A stretch of 64,000 nucleotides of DNA from Liopterus haemorrhoidalis (GCA_963971575.1 OZ020623.1:13704980-13768979), one strand, 5' to 3'. Positions 32,712-43,348 are shown, counted from the stretch's first letter. Numbers and translations: made by a program. Notes: generated from the sequence alone by a model not told the origin.

Positions 32712-33160
32712 TAGTCGGATTGCTGATAAGTGACTGTTCGTTGCTACAAGTATCGATATACAATACTATATGCTTTCTCTGTCTATATCATTATAATTAT
32801 TTGCATACCCATAGTAACGTATAGTGGCGCAAGTTGACAACTAACCTTCCAAATTATTTTAATAAAAAACAAAACATTAGAAAGAAACGGCATGATTCGG
32901 AGATATCTTTACTAATTAAACCACGAAAATAAATTCACAGCAGTACTCAAACAAACAAAATTATTAATTTTAAGGTAATAATTTTAAATAAGGAAAAACT
33001 TATACTCGTACGTAAATTTTGGATTATAATTTGTTGTTTAATTAAATTAAATTTTTGTTTGCCCTAAGTACAAAGTAATAAAATATTAAGTAAAAACGTA
33101 TTTATTCATATAAGATATTGCTACAAGTTGTATTTAAATGTTTATTTTAATTTTAAAAAA

Positions 33161-33496
33161 TTAGTCACTGTAATGCATGATATCGTCGTCATCTGAACTA
33201 TCGCTGTCATTTCTTGTATTTATTATTATTGGATTAATATCATCAACAATTCTTTCCCTTTCCCACCATTCATTTATTAAATTTTCGATTTTTTTAACAG
33301 ATTTTGCCCAAGTTTCACAACTAATTTGATCACAGGCTACTTGCCACATTTTCAAAACTTCGTTATCACTATATCCGTTTTGACCAATATATCTATCATA
33401 ATAATTTTTTGTTATACACCAAATTAGTTCAATGTTGTTAAACTGGCATTGAAAAGGAGGCAATCTTAGTACTTCATGACCATACGTTTGTGCCAA
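33161..33496 (-). pseudogene. IS630-type DDE transposase, C-terminal part
   Basis: Frame MAQTYGHEVLRLPPFQCQ, FNNIELIWCITKNYYDRYIG, VACDQISCETWAKSVKKIEN, LINEWWERER and an acidic serine-rich tail. The motif LPPFQCQFNNIELIW is the last catalytic block, where NxIE holds the final acidic residue. It is open in frame but lacks everything upstream. Confidence 0.8.
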
Positions 33497-33597
33497 TGTA
33501 TCAATAAAATAAACTGGTTCAGATTTTAATTTCCTTCGGTTTATCTTGATTTTGTTAGTGGGAAGTTCAGATTTAATTGGAAGTGGGGGGGGGGTGT

Positions 33598-33780
33598 TTA
33601 TTTGGTTAGTGGGAAGATAAGATTACATTTTATAATTCTACAAATTGTTGATTCCGAAATCTTTAAGGCAGCTGCTACTCTTTGATGGACACAAGAAATA
33701 AGTGGCCCATCGTTCTCTTTTTCGGAATTAAAATATTCCAGCAGATTTAAAATTAAAGTTTGTGAATTTAATAATTGGCC
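33598..33780 (-). pseudogene. transposase N-terminal helix-turn-helix of the same element
   Basis: GQLLNSQTLILNLLEYFNS, EKENDGPLISCVHQRVAAAL and KISESTICRII resemble the N-terminal DNA-binding domain of the same transposase type. The frame ends in FPLTK next to a G-run at 33584-33595. Confidence 0.65.
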
Positions 33781-33937
33781 GCAAGGTCTATTAATTAATA
33801 TTATTAACAGACACTGACAGCTAAGACAAATAACAAAAAACATTTTTAAAATCGCTGAAAAATGGTAACTAGATTATTATATGAATGCACTACTTGATAC
33901 ATACATTTAACAGTCACCTATCAGCAATCCGACTATA

Positions 33938-35477
33938 TTTTACTATTTTATTTAGAAATGAACCTTCAACTTCAACAAGTATAAATTTTTAATCAATTAA
34001 TAATGTAATTAGTAGAAATCGGTAAAAATATGCAACGGTACTTTTGCCATAGGCGTTCTATTTTAAATTTTATTTTAACAAAAAACCAACAAAAAACAAA
34101 AAAATAAAACACTTGTACCGCAATGTATTCTTATCTTAATAACGAAACCTCATTATTTTGGGATTATATCCGAGATAGGTAATCCGGTCACTCCTTTGCC
34201 ATTGGCCAGTTTTTGATAAGATATTAAATTTTTATACGCTACACTATTTGTCAGCAGGGCATATTACAAATATATATATAATTACATTTTATTTCTACAG
34301 ATAACACATGTACCGCTTGTTATCGAAAAACACCTAACTAAAGTACCGTTGCATATTTTTGCTGAACTCTAGTAATTAGTAACAAAACTAATTTGGAAAG
34401 TGGAGGTCACTATATTAATGTGGTAAATTCTATTAATATTCCTATTACAACAATAAATAATAAATAATTATGGAATTTATCTTAATTATCTCTTTTACAT
34501 CTGTCACTGGTAAATAACTTTCTGCAGTAAAACATGTTCATTATTATTTTGCTAGTTGGTTTTTTATTGACGTTACTTTTTAACTATTATTATTTTTTAA
34601 ATCTAATTTCAATAATAAATTAATACATTTGTACATTAATTTTATAAAAAAGTAAAAAAGAACATTTTCAAAACAATAAAAAATACCAAATTTTCCTACA
34701 AAAAAATCGAGCTACACCCCTGCGTTTGACTGCAAATGAGTTACGGGTAATCCCCAACAGCGACGTGCTTCCCTTCTTGTCGTGAATTTGTGACAAGTAA
34801 TGAACTGCATTTCCTAATATATGAAATTTATGATAAAGTCTCTAATTTTATTAATATAGATAATAGTTTTTCTCTTAGAATGTATAATATTTTGTTTAAG
34901 TACTTTGTGGTGATGGTCAATTCTTTGCTGGCCACATTTATATCCACAATTTTTTTATGATGTATTTCCATTGACTTGCGCATTATTCAGTCTTCTTTTC
35001 CAAGTTTTTTTTATCATTTATCCTCAAAAATACCCGGAAATGTAATTAAATGAGAATTTTTTCACGTAAATGTTAATAACATTGTAATTTGAGTTTTAAC
35101 CTAATCTACTAACCCTAATATAAATTAAATTACCTTTTAATTACATTTTAATCCTATTTAAAGTTTAGCTTGAACCCTCTTTAAGCGAATTTACAACATG
35201 ACAAATTTTCTCTCAGACTTTCAAAATAAGGTAGCAAAACAGACAGTAGCTTTAGAAATAACATTTCAACATTCAAATATTAAATATATTGCCCCGATTA
35301 CATAAGGTTAGCAAACGGAAGATTTTCAAGGATATTTTTGCCAATTTCAAGGATTTTGGATTACTGCCCATGCAAAACTTAATAATGGGTTTATTAAAGT
35401 CCAATTATATTTTTTTTTGGACTAAACAATGCAGGTGAATTTTAAAAATTTAAACGGCAGATTTCTATAACTAACCA
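33938..35477. other. no gene; candidate MITE at about 34022-34363
   Basis: AAAAATATGCAACGGTACTTTT near 34024 is mirrored by AAAGTACCGTTGCATATTTTT near 34339, giving 20 bp inverted ends of a roughly 340 bp insert. The rest is AT-rich and unassigned. Confidence 0.45.
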
Positions 35478-35792
35478 TTTTTAGGGTTTTGTAGGTATGA
35501 CCAAAAAACAACCCTTATACCGTCATTTTGTCGTCTGTCTGTCTGTCTGTTCGGTAAAAATTGTAGCTAAACGGCTAAACATAGAGAGTTGAAATTTGGC
35601 ATGCTTATACAACTTTTTGACCCGCACATAGGAAAAATACTAAAACAACTAAACATGTGATCATCGAAAAAAAATTTTTTTTTTTTTTTAATTCTGAGTA
35701 GGGTATCAAATGAAAGCCCTTACTACGTGGATTAACGTACTAAGGCTAACGTATGCCAAAATTGTGCAAACAAATTTTTGTCCCACACCCTG
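35478..35792 (+). mobile_element. HINE/DINE-1-like element, copy D, 3'-truncated
   Basis: 5' end TTTTTAGGGTTTTGTAGG, four TCTG units, body to GTCCCACACCCTG. It stops there and abuts the THAP element. A small hairpin TGTCCCACA...TTGTGGGACA spans the junction at 35779-35808. Confidence 0.75.
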
Positions 35793-35892
35793 TAAAGGTT
35801 GTGGGACATTAAAATAAAGTTTAATTCTATAATAAATAAAAACAATTTATACAGGTTTACCGAATTAAATTTTATATTAAAGTATATAAAAT

Positions 35893-36138
35893 ATGGAAAA
35901 TCCAGGCCCCAGTACTTCGAAACATAGTCGAAAATATTGTTTAGTACCGATGTGCACAAATAGTTCAAATAGAAATCCAAAAAAACAATTTGTATCATTA
36001 CCTGATGGCGTAAAACAACAGAAAAGGCGAAATTTGTGGCTGAAAGCTATGAGGCGAAATAAAACCGATATTTCAGAAAAAAGTAAACTTTATGTTGTGT
36101 GCATAAATGCATCAATGTTGGGTAAATTATCACTCTGA
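35893..36138 (+). pseudogene. THAP-domain protein, N-terminal fragment
   Basis: MENPGPSTSKHSRKYCLVPM begins an apparent C2CH THAP zinc finger: Cys16, Cys21, a conserved LW at RRNLWLKAMRR, and a further Cys in LYVVC at about residue 70. THAP domains bind DNA, and here would recognise the element ends. The expected final His and the AVPTFP-like motif are missing because a deletion replaces the C-terminus. Confidence 0.7.
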
Positions 36139-36164
36139 GCCCTAACAAAATCTTTATCTGCCAT
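36090..36164 (-). pseudogene. opposed gene start of the THAP element
   Basis: MADKDFVRAQSDNLPNID then AFMHTT and stop. The same start occurs at 11220 in the other copy. Conservation in two independently deleted copies suggests a real second gene of the autonomous element. I cannot name its product. Confidence 0.4.
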
Positions 36165-36485
36165 TTTAATAATAAATGCGTGAAAAATTGTTTAAAAACA
36201 AATACAAAACTCTCGAACAATACAATATACACACGTAAAGATTATGTTGTAGCTGTATCTGTGACGTCAACCCCAGTCGTTTGACGTCATACTCAGTCGT
36301 ATTTACTCGGCAACCTTCGCGCCGTGGTCGGCTTATTTCAAATTTACAATATTTTAATTAAAAAATTTGGCTATAATATTAATTAAAATGTGATTTTTGT
36401 TTTGTTAGGTGACATAACTAACATTAACATATCAAAAAAATGTAGTTTTAAGGAAATATACATTTTATGCGTATCCCCTATTGTC

Positions 36486-37202
36486 CAATTGTATATTTAA
36501 CTCTGCATAGCGAAGCCATGTAGTTTTGTTAATATAGGCCCCGCACGGATATCTTGCACCGGGTCCCGCAAATTGTCGGGCCGGCTCTGGAAATTATCTT
36601 TATGTTAATAGTGAATTTAACATCAATTGAACGTCAATTGAACTTGTTTTTAATATTACTTCTCTCCTACTTTAAAAATAGACTATAATGTGAGTTTTAA
36701 AATACTCAGATCATACATGTGAGCTCCATTGTCCATTTAACAGTTCTTAATTTATTTTTATCCTATTCTAAAGTTATTTGTAACAAAGCAAATGCATCAC
36801 TGAACACATATGTTAAAAAGAAAAAGTGTAAATAGTACGTTTGAATATAAGTTGTATGTGTCAACGAGATATTTCTACCTCTGTAGTTACGTTTCAGTCA
36901 ATCGGGTCACGGATTCGATAAATTCAAGCTATTGGCATCGAACAAGAATCTTCTCTCTTTGTTCTACCAATGAATCACCAGGATTAGTTTTGAGATGGAG
37001 AGGGATTACTCGTAGTTTAATCACGTTTCCGGTTTCCTTTTTGGTTTCATCAGCGATTCTCAACTTGGGAATATATTCTCTCGAGATTTGAATCGTGTAA
37101 AGTTTGAATTTTTAGTTCATGTTATAAAGAATTATATTTGTGTACTGTACTCATAGCTGAAAATACGAAAGGTGTTGAATAGTTCGCAGTTTAGTAAATA
37201 GC
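36486..37202. other. no gene; GC-rich hAT-like end at 36538-36593
   Basis: The stretch GGCCCCGCACGGATATC...GGGCCGGCTCTGG looks like one end of a hAT-type MITE (CCAGAGCCGGCCC on the other strand). Its partner was not found. The rest is unassigned. Confidence 0.4.
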
Positions 37203-37302
37203 AGTGTTTCTCAACCAAAAACGCACGGCGGACCAGTAAAACATATAATTTTCTAACGCGGATCACTAATAATAATTGTTGGTTAATTTTTTGCAAGAAA
37301 AC
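37203..37302 (+). mobile_element. hAT-like end of the CAGTGTTTCTCAAC family
   Basis: CAGTGTTTCTCAACC followed by a GC-richer stretch with GCGGACCAG and GCGGATCAC. Related ends are at 46752 and (reversed) 59898. It is interrupted by the element at 37303-37787, and its far end was not identified. Confidence 0.5.
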
Positions 37303-37787
37303 CAGAGCTTCGAACCGTTATTTTTTTCGTTTCGGTTTTCGTTCCGGTTCAATAAAAAAAAAATATATCAGTTCGGTTCCGGTTTTCGTTCCGGCAAAAA
37401 TAACGTTTTTTTTTCGGTTTTCGGTTCAGTTCCGCCTGATACATTTTTAAATGGTTTTATTTGTATTATAAATTTATTTTCTACCATAATTTTATTCCTT
37501 ATTTTGTAATATCAAGGCCACTGCCAGAGGGGGGTTCTGGGCGTTCACCCCCCCCCCTAAATAATAGAAGCGCATTTTTTTTACTTATCAGTTAAAAAAA
37601 TTACGATTTTTTTCTGCTCATCAGTTTAAAAAATAATCTTAAATAAAATGTATTTTATATTCACTCACATAAACATTATCTGAACCGAAATAAACCGATA
37701 TTTTTTTTCGGTTCAGTTCTAGTTTTCGTTCCGACAAAAATAAGGTTTTTTTTTCGGGTTTCGGTTCAGTTCCGTTTCGAAGCCCTG
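37303..37787. mobile_element. hAT-type MITE built of GAACCG/CGGTTC words
   Basis: Ends CAGAGCTTCGAACCG and TTTCGAAGCCCTG. Perfect 8 bp duplications AAGAAAAC at 37295-37302 and 37788-37795. Both flanks of the element are arrays of GGTTCCGGTTTTCG-like words. The centre has a short AT stretch and a C/G-run segment (37510-37560). No coding capacity. Confidence 0.88.
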
Positions 37788-37976
37788 AAGAAAACAAATA
37801 TGTTTAATGTGCTACTACATACATTTATTTTATTTGTAGAAAATCACAAAAAGTTTAAAGAAAATAAACAAAATATAAATTATTTACATAAAAAATTTGT
37901 ATAAAAATAACAAAAAAAATACATAAAAATAACACTGTCATACACAAATATTTTTATACTTTTTTAAGTTAAAATA

Positions 37977-38130
37977 AAGTCTGTTCCTTTGGTTTAGGTA
38001 GAACTAGATTTTCAATTCTAGTTACTTTTACCGATTAATTGAAGCTTTTGATCATTTTGTTTAGGAAAAGCCAACTTCAATATATAAAAAAATAGCTAAT
38101 GACAACTTACAAAAATCCAGGGATTGGAGG
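37977..38130. mobile_element. small TA-target MITE (AAGTCTGTTCC family), truncated
   Basis: Left end AAGTCTGTTCCTTTGG, then GAACTAGATTTTCAATTCTA and a body matching 61335-61516 up to GACAACTTACAAAAAT. The right inverted end is missing. Confidence 0.7.
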
Positions 38131-38394
38131 AATAACAACTGGGAAAGTGTCAACAAGACTCAAAACGAAAAAGTGTGTTGGCGTCGTTGGTCATTCGCAT
38201 TGTTTGCAAAAATTAGAAGTTTCTTCTTATTTTTTCGTATTCTGCTAACTGCTAAGAAGAATAAGAACTAACACTATTAGTATTGTTATATCACAATAGA
38301 TGGCGCTTATATTTTGTGTACTAATTTTAATAAAAATTAAATTTTTAAGATTACAGCGCCTCTAGCGATAGTTTTTGAATTTCAAAGTTTAAAC

Positions 38395-38526
38395 ATGGAC
38401 ATCGGTAGTAGACATCGATGTTTTATCGATACTATCGCCAGCTGACCATCGATGGTAAAAACATCGATGTTTTTAAAACAAACATCGATGTTTTCGATAC
38501 ATCGATGTTTTTTTCCCATCCCTAGT
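38395..38526. mobile_element. hAT-like element built of CATCGATG words, one end only
   Basis: Variants of CATCGATGTTTT and its complement fill about 120 bp, and the right end is TTCCCATCCCTA. The left terminal sequence is altered and no 8 bp duplication is clear. Confidence 0.5.
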
Positions 38527-38819
38527 GTATTGTATGCAACAATCAAAGGATAACCAAGGAAAAAGAAAGAGGAGAGAATCTTGTTATTATTGTAAACCTT
38601 GCAATGTTGCATTATGTCTTTCTCCATGCTTCCAGGTTTACCATATAGAATTAAATTATTAATTATTTTAATTTTTCCACGTATTATTTTCTTATATATT
38701 ATGTTTTTTTCTTAAACAAACTTTTTTTGTTCTTAATATGTCAAAGTATTAGTTTTAATTATTAAAAAAAAATGTTTTTGGTGCATTTATTTGAAAAAAA
38801 AAATCGGTGCTTAAGGGGT

Positions 38820-39178
38820 GAATAAGTGTAAGAAGTTAACAGAATGTCTAAAACAAAAACGTTTCTATAATCACATCAAAATCAACAGATTTTTGATAAT
38901 CATTTTTATTCGATATTTTAGTATTAAGAGCTTCCATTTAATTTGTTTAAACTAAATTTAAATAATTTGAGAATATTACGTCAACAGAGAATATAAATTA
39001 AGAAATCGTAGCGATTTTTTTTTTTCTTCTGCATTTGCTTCGTATATAAGACTTTAAATTAATAAGAAATATATTGATGCATGGATTCTATAGCGGATTC
39101 ATATTAAATATACTCTCTCTATAAAAATTTAAGTTCATTTTATTATTCGACCACTCACAAATTATAGAAAATGATAAA
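38820..39178 (-). mobile_element. HINE-like second family, internal part
   Basis: TGTAAGAAGTTAACAGAATG, ATCACATCAAAATCAACAG, TTTTTGATAATCATTTT, TTCTGCATTTGCTTCG and TTAATAAGAAATATATTG are shared with 16615-17000 and 43225-45400. It is uninterrupted at both sites that are filled in the 43-45 kb copy. Confidence 0.6.
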
Positions 39179-39180
39179 TA

Positions 39181-40439
39181 CCAGGTCTACAAGTATGAAA
39201 TGCGGATTTTTTTGCGCGCAACTTGCCGCGCAAACTTAGTGTATAGTTCAAAGTTTCAACACATATGTATAGGTCATAATTTGAAAAGTTATCATATAGT
39301 TATGTTTTACTGTGTTAAAAATGTCAAATTTTGTGCCAAATAAAGAGCATTCGCGGACAGTACTACTGTTTTGTTTTCATTTGAAAAAAACTGCTGCTGA
39401 ATCATACCGACTGCTTCGAGAAGCTTATGGTGAATATGCTCCATCGCAAGATACGTGTGAACGATGGTTTCGGCGTTTCAAAAGTGGTGACTTTGATCTT
39501 ACAGACAAAGAACATGGAAAACCTCCAAAAAAATATGAAGATACAAAATTGGAAACATTGCTACAAGAAGACGATAGTCAATCACAAAAACAACTAGCAG
39601 AGCAGTTAGCTGTTAGTCAACAAGCTGTTTCCAATCGCCTACGAGAGATGGGTAGGATCCAGAAAGTCGGCAGATGGGTTCCACATGCATTGAATGGGAG
39701 GCAGATGGAAAAACGCAAAAACACTTGTGAAATTTTGCTTGCACAATACAAAAGAAAGTCTTTTTTGCATCGTATCATTACTGGCGATGAAAAATGGATT
39801 TATTTTGAAAATCCCAAACGCAAAAATTCATGGGTGAACCCAGGCACAGCATCCACATCAACTGCAAGACCGAATCGCTTTGACAAAAAGACAATGCTCT
39901 GTACTTGGTGGGACCAAAAGGGTGTGGTCTATTATGAATTGTTAAAACCTGGTGAAACAGTGAATACTCAATGCTACCAACAACAACTGATCGAATTGAA
40001 CCATTCGCTGCTCATAAAACGACCAGAATACGAAAGAAGACAGCACAAGGTAATCTTTCTTCACGATAACACTCCATCACATAAGGCAAAAGCAGTCTGC
40101 AACACATTGGAGGCACTCAAGTGGGAAGTGCTACCCCGTGCCGCTTACTCACCAGACTTGGTCCCTTCAGATTACCACTTGTTCGCATCGATGGGTCACG
40201 CATTTGCTGAGCAGCACTTTTGTTCATATGAAAATGTAAAAGAATAGCTAGATGAATGGTTTGCGGGGAAAGGGGAAGAGTTCTACTGGCGAGGTATTCA
40301 CAAATTACCTGAAAGATGGGGAAAATGTATAACTTCTAATGGAGCATACTTTGAAAAAATAAACTTTTACTGTTCTTTTGAGTTTAATGTGTTTTATTTT
40401 TTTTTTTTTTAAATCCGCATTTCATACTTGTAGACTTGG
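39181..40439 (+). mobile_element. mariner element, Mos1-like, nearly intact, 1259 bp
   Basis: Inverted ends CCAGGTCTACAAGTATGA and, at the right, the reverse complement with one mismatch near the tip. TA on both sides (39179-39180, 40440-40441). It encodes one transposase whose frame is open except for a single stop. The strong similarity to Mos1 in protein pattern points to the mauritiana subfamily. Confidence 0.93.
39321..40377 (+). pseudogene. mariner (mauritiana-type) transposase with one in-frame stop
   Basis: Cut-and-paste DDD transposase. Chosen start MSNFVPNKEHSRT at 39321; an upstream Met adds three residues. Domains: two N-terminal helix-turn-helices (about residues 1-110, CERWFRRFKSGDFD, SQQAVSNRLREMGRI), WVPHALN linker, first catalytic Asp in TGDEKW, second in FLHDNTPSH, third in VPSDYHLF 34 residues further. 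At 40246 TAG replaces a likely Trp codon in ENVKE-stop-LDEWF. The tail then reads WRGIHKLPERWGKCI and YFEK, and the usual terminal stop appears lost by a one-base change. Otherwise uninterrupted, so a recently active copy. Confidence 0.92.
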
Positions 40440-40524
40440 TATATATAGATTTAGATTTAATTAAATAGAAAGCTTTGCTATAAAGTGATGCAGTGTCTTC
40501 GAACGCTCAACTGTGATTCAAAAG

Positions 40525-40668
40525 TCACATTGGCAGAGGGATACTATTTCGTAGATCACGTGCAAAAGAGGTGTTTGGCTTCCGCGGCAAATTATACTCC
40601 TATTACAATTCATATTATTAAATTTCAGAAACGTATTTCTCACTATTAACAATATGTTATTTGATTAA
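40525..40668. repeat. dispersed repeat as at 23461-23880, left part
   Basis: AAGTCACATTGGCAGAGG and TCTCACTATTAACAATATG match the 23.5 kb copy. It is broken at 40668 by the next element and resumes at 41542. Confidence 0.65.
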
Positions 40669-40909
40669 AGGATTCCACACACCAAAGCGGCCGCGGTGGC
40701 GGCCACGGTAGCGATACGGCAGCGGCCTAACGCAACCTATACAATACAATGAGACCACGCACATACAAGCGTTCCGCTATCTGAGAACGCCACCGAATGC
40801 AGCGTTCAATCTAGCGATCACCAAACACTGGCGGCCGAGCTCGACAAGTTGCGTTAGGCCGCGCGATATCATTGTTTATATACCACAGAATGAATATATT
40901 TAAGAAAAT

Positions 40910-41057
40910 AATGTCGAAAATAGATAATTTAACAGAAAAAATCATAGATCAGTAAAGGATCATTTAATTTTGTATGACTTAGCACATCCTGATTACAAGA
41001 ATATTAGAAAAACAAATAAAGTGTGGAACGAAATAGGAAAAGTTTTGGAAATTGATA
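40910..41057 (+). pseudogene. MADF-domain protein fragment
   Basis: MSKIDNLTEKIIDQ, then (one frameshift) KDHLILYDLAHPDYKN, IRKTNKVWNEIGKVLEID. The spacing of LI..V..H.ILYD..HPDYKN....W.EI is that of the MADF (Myb-related) DNA-binding domain. It is cut by the MITE at 41061. Confidence 0.65.
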
Positions 41058-41060
41058 GTA

Positions 41061-41334
41061 AAGTCTGTTCCAAACGGTTAGGCGGAACTAGATTTTGCAA
41101 TCTAGTTACTTTCATCGTTTAAATCATGCTTTTCAGCCGTTTTGTTTAAGCTTTGTAAATCATACTTGCAACAAACATTTTTTGGTTAAGGTTAATATCA
41201 TTTTAAAATGTCATTTTCTTTATATTTTGATTTTTTGTGTCATTCTTAATACAAATATCCCAAGCAAGGTCCCTTTTCCAACCTAAAAGAACGAAATTCC
41301 CATTTAGTTCCGCCTAACCGTTTGAAACAGACTG
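41061..41334. mobile_element. small TA-target MITE (AAGTCTGTTCC family), complete
   Basis: Ends AAGTCTGTTCCAAACGG and the reverse complement at 41334 with small differences. TA on both sides. GGTTAGGCGGAACTA is conserved in both ends. Nested inside the MADF element. Confidence 0.85.
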
Positions 41335-41541
41335 TAAGTAGATTATTATTTTTCCTCTACATACAATTAATTATTCTATTGTATTCTCGCAATCAATATT
41401 ATCATACAACTATATACCGTGATTCACTAACTGATCGCTACCGCTACCGCCAGTCCCACCGCTTTAGTGTGAGGAGACCTGATCGCTAGTCGTATCGCTA
41501 CCGCGCCCGCCACCGCGGCCGCTTTGGTGTGTGGAATCCTT

Positions 41542-42156
41542 TATAAGTATTTCACAACTATAAAATAATTATCTCTTTGATACCTTAAAAACAACACGTA
41601 TAACGAGCCGCCCATTGATCGAGTTCATGTGTGCAAGCAACTCGATTCACAGATGTTATTTTTTTTTTTATTATACTTTTAGTATCAAAAAAATTCATAC
41701 ACTACCTTAGTCATAAATATAAAAAATCCAAAACATAATTAGCCATGATTTAGCCACGAATTAAAAAAATAATTAATTTTGTCAAAAACACAAAAACTGC
41801 ATTCAAACGTACATGGTCTACAAAATGCGAGGGTTATGCATAAGATTTTTTTTTCTTTTTTTTTTTCATCTATGAATAAATCTCATTACTATACTCTCAA
41901 AAGTTTGGGAGCTTCTGATATATTATTCAATGCCAGAAGCAAAGTTGATCGTTAGGAATAAAACAGATTACGAATTTAAGGACGAGATATAGAGATTCGC
42001 AAAACTTATAAAATTGTTCTCTGATTTTATCAAGGAAGTTTAGCAGGATAACAAGGTTATATAACTTATGAATTGATGTAACTAGGATCTGATAAAATTA
42101 AGGATGTCGTTCATCAACCAATGAAAAGGGAATTAGGAACGCAGAAAATAGGAGAG
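41542..42156. repeat. dispersed repeat, right part, then unassigned sequence
   Basis: 41542-41800 continues the repeat split at 40668 (TATAAGTATTTCACAAC, GATCGAGTTCATGTGTGC, CAAAAACACAAAAACTGCA). 41800-42156 shows nothing I can name. Confidence 0.55.
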
Positions 42157-42905
42157 GAAATAGAATTTTTTTTTTTTTTTTTTTATATATATATATTTTA
42201 AGACACTTCAGCTGCTTGGCTATTAGTGTCTGAAATTACTAAGGTTACATGATTGATACATAATTAGTTTATTGATACATTATTAATTTTAAACTTATAT
42301 TAGATGCTGAATATTGGTTGCCTGTAAGAAGTTCAGTACGTTATTAGTCATTGTTGAGTCTAGTCTTAAGTTGTCTTTAAGGTCTTGTTGTAAATTGTAG
42401 TTTGTACGTAAGTTAGTGTAGAGTTGGCAGTTAATTAGTATGTGGTTGACGGTGAGTTGTTCGTTGCATGTCTCACATATTTTGTTGTCTAGTCTTGCCA
42501 TGAGGTGTTCGTGTGTGTGTCTGGTGTGTCCGATTCTGAGTCTTGTCATTATTACTTGTTCTCGTCTGTTAGTGCCTGAGTTCCAGTTTTGTATGTCGTC
42601 CTTAACTGTTCGTAGTTTGTTGTTGGTAGTTTCGCGCCACTTAGTCAGTCTGTTCGTATGGAGTTTCGTCTTGATGATCTGTCTTATGTAGGTTTTGTTA
42701 GGGGGTAGGTAGAGTATATCTTCATGACAGGTGGAATCTCGGGCGGCTGTGTTGGCACGTTCGTTGCCTTCTATGCCAATGTGGGCAGGAACCCAGATGA
42801 GGTGAACTGTCTTCGTTGGTTCCGCTGTCATCTGGTGCAGTTGGTCTTGAATTTGTTGTATAACCGTTTCTTTTGAGTAGGTGTTGCTGAGGGCTTGAAA
42901 TAGAA
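42157..42905 (-). mobile_element. non-LTR retrotransposon with RNase H, 5'-truncated, with target duplication
   Basis: The insert 42166-42896 lies between copies of GAAATAGAA (42157-42165, 42897-42905). On the minus strand the order is coding 3' end, about 130 bp 3' UTR, an (AT)n stretch and a poly-A tail (T's at 42166-42184 on the plus strand). This is a textbook 5'-truncated LINE insertion. Confidence 0.88.
42295..42894 (-). CDS. LINE ORF2 C-terminus: RNase H end plus zinc knuckle (partial)
   Basis: Open frame of 200 codons to the stop at 42295. It begins in the RNase H domain (ALSNTYSKETVIQQIQDQL) and contains HLIWVPAHIGIEGNERAN, where the last catalytic His and Asp of RNase H normally lie (the Asp position reads N in ERANTAA). 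Then comes an alpha-helical linker (LHTNRLTKWRETTNNKLR), RLRIGHTRHTHEHLMA and a CCHC knuckle CETCNEQLTVNHILINC. The order RNase H then knuckle is that of I/Jockey-type elements. The upstream reverse transcriptase is lost through 5' truncation. Confidence 0.85.
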   Translation of the reverse strand, partial: ALSNTYSKETVIQQIQDQLHQMTAEPTKTVHLIWVPAHIGIEGNERANTAARDSTCHEDILYLPPNKTYIRQIIKTKLHTNRLTKWRETTNNKLRTVKDDIQNWNSGTNRREQVIMTRLRIGHTRHTHEHLMARLDNKICETCNEQLTVNHILINCQLYTNLRTNYNLQQDLKDNLRLDSTMTNNVLNFLQATNIQHLI

Positions 42906-43039
42906 ATTAAAATTAAGAGCTTTTAGTTTATATGTAGGTATATTCATATAATATAGACTGTGGAAGTTCCAAATAAAAGAGGAAAAACCCGATGAAATCT
43001 ATCATAAATATATACCCGCGTCCAATTAGCAGAGTTCGC

Positions 43040-43348
43040 TTAAGTGAAAAATTGATATAAAGTGTGAATTTTCACCCATTTCAGGGTTTTATAGGTAGGT
43101 ATTTAATAACTGTAAAAAACCAACAGAATGCTGGATGTCTAGGATGATATTTTTTCTGTAATCAGGCCTTTTTGGGTGCTTTATTAAAATTAATGATTAT
43201 TTTTGTGGATTATTTGACCGGAAAAAATGTATATGTAATGTGAATTTTCACTCAATTCCGCGTTTTATATGTATTTAAGGAGTGTAAGAAGCCAACATAA
43301 TGCTGGATGTCCAGGACATTTGTTCTATAATCACATCAGAATCAACAG
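43040..43348 (-). mobile_element. two HINE-like second-family 3' ends in tandem
   Basis: AAAGTGTGAATTTTCACCC with TTTCAGGGTTTTATAGGTA at 43056-43105, and a second TGTGAATTTTCACTC at 43238-43253, each followed by AGAAGCCAACA..ATGCTGGATGTC. The second runs into ATCACATCAGAATCAACAG, where copy E is inserted. Confidence 0.65.

Larger units (their letters stand above)
32712..33935 (-). mobile_element. IS630/Tc1/mariner-type element, 1224 bp, internally deleted
   Basis: Inverted ends TAGTCGGATTGCTGATAA and the reverse complement at 33935. TA on both sides (32710-32711, 33936-33937). Two minus-strand coding pieces remain: an N-terminal helix-turn-helix (33598-33843) and a transposase C-terminus (33161-33496). 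The central part including the first catalytic Asp is absent. Confidence 0.85.
35822..36485. mobile_element. THAP-domain DNA element, copy 2 (deleted)
   Basis: Inverted relative of 10915-11595. Its right end reads ATTTTATGCGTATCCCCTA, the mirror of the left end of copy 1. The near-terminal region has GTGACGTCA/TGACGTCAT motifs. It contains the THAP frame and the opposed MADKDF frame, both truncated at the same central deletion. Confidence 0.62.
40669..41541. mobile_element. 873 bp DNA element with GC-rich inverted ends and MADF remnant
   Basis: Ends AAGGATTCCACACACCAAAG and its exact reverse complement, continuing into CGGCCGC and GC-rich subterminal blocks. TA (or TTAA/TTAT) flanks it. The empty site is visible at 23545-23560. 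It carries a MADF trace and a nested small MITE. Superfamily unresolved: a MADF gene would fit PIF/Harbinger, but the target does not clearly. Confidence 0.75.
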
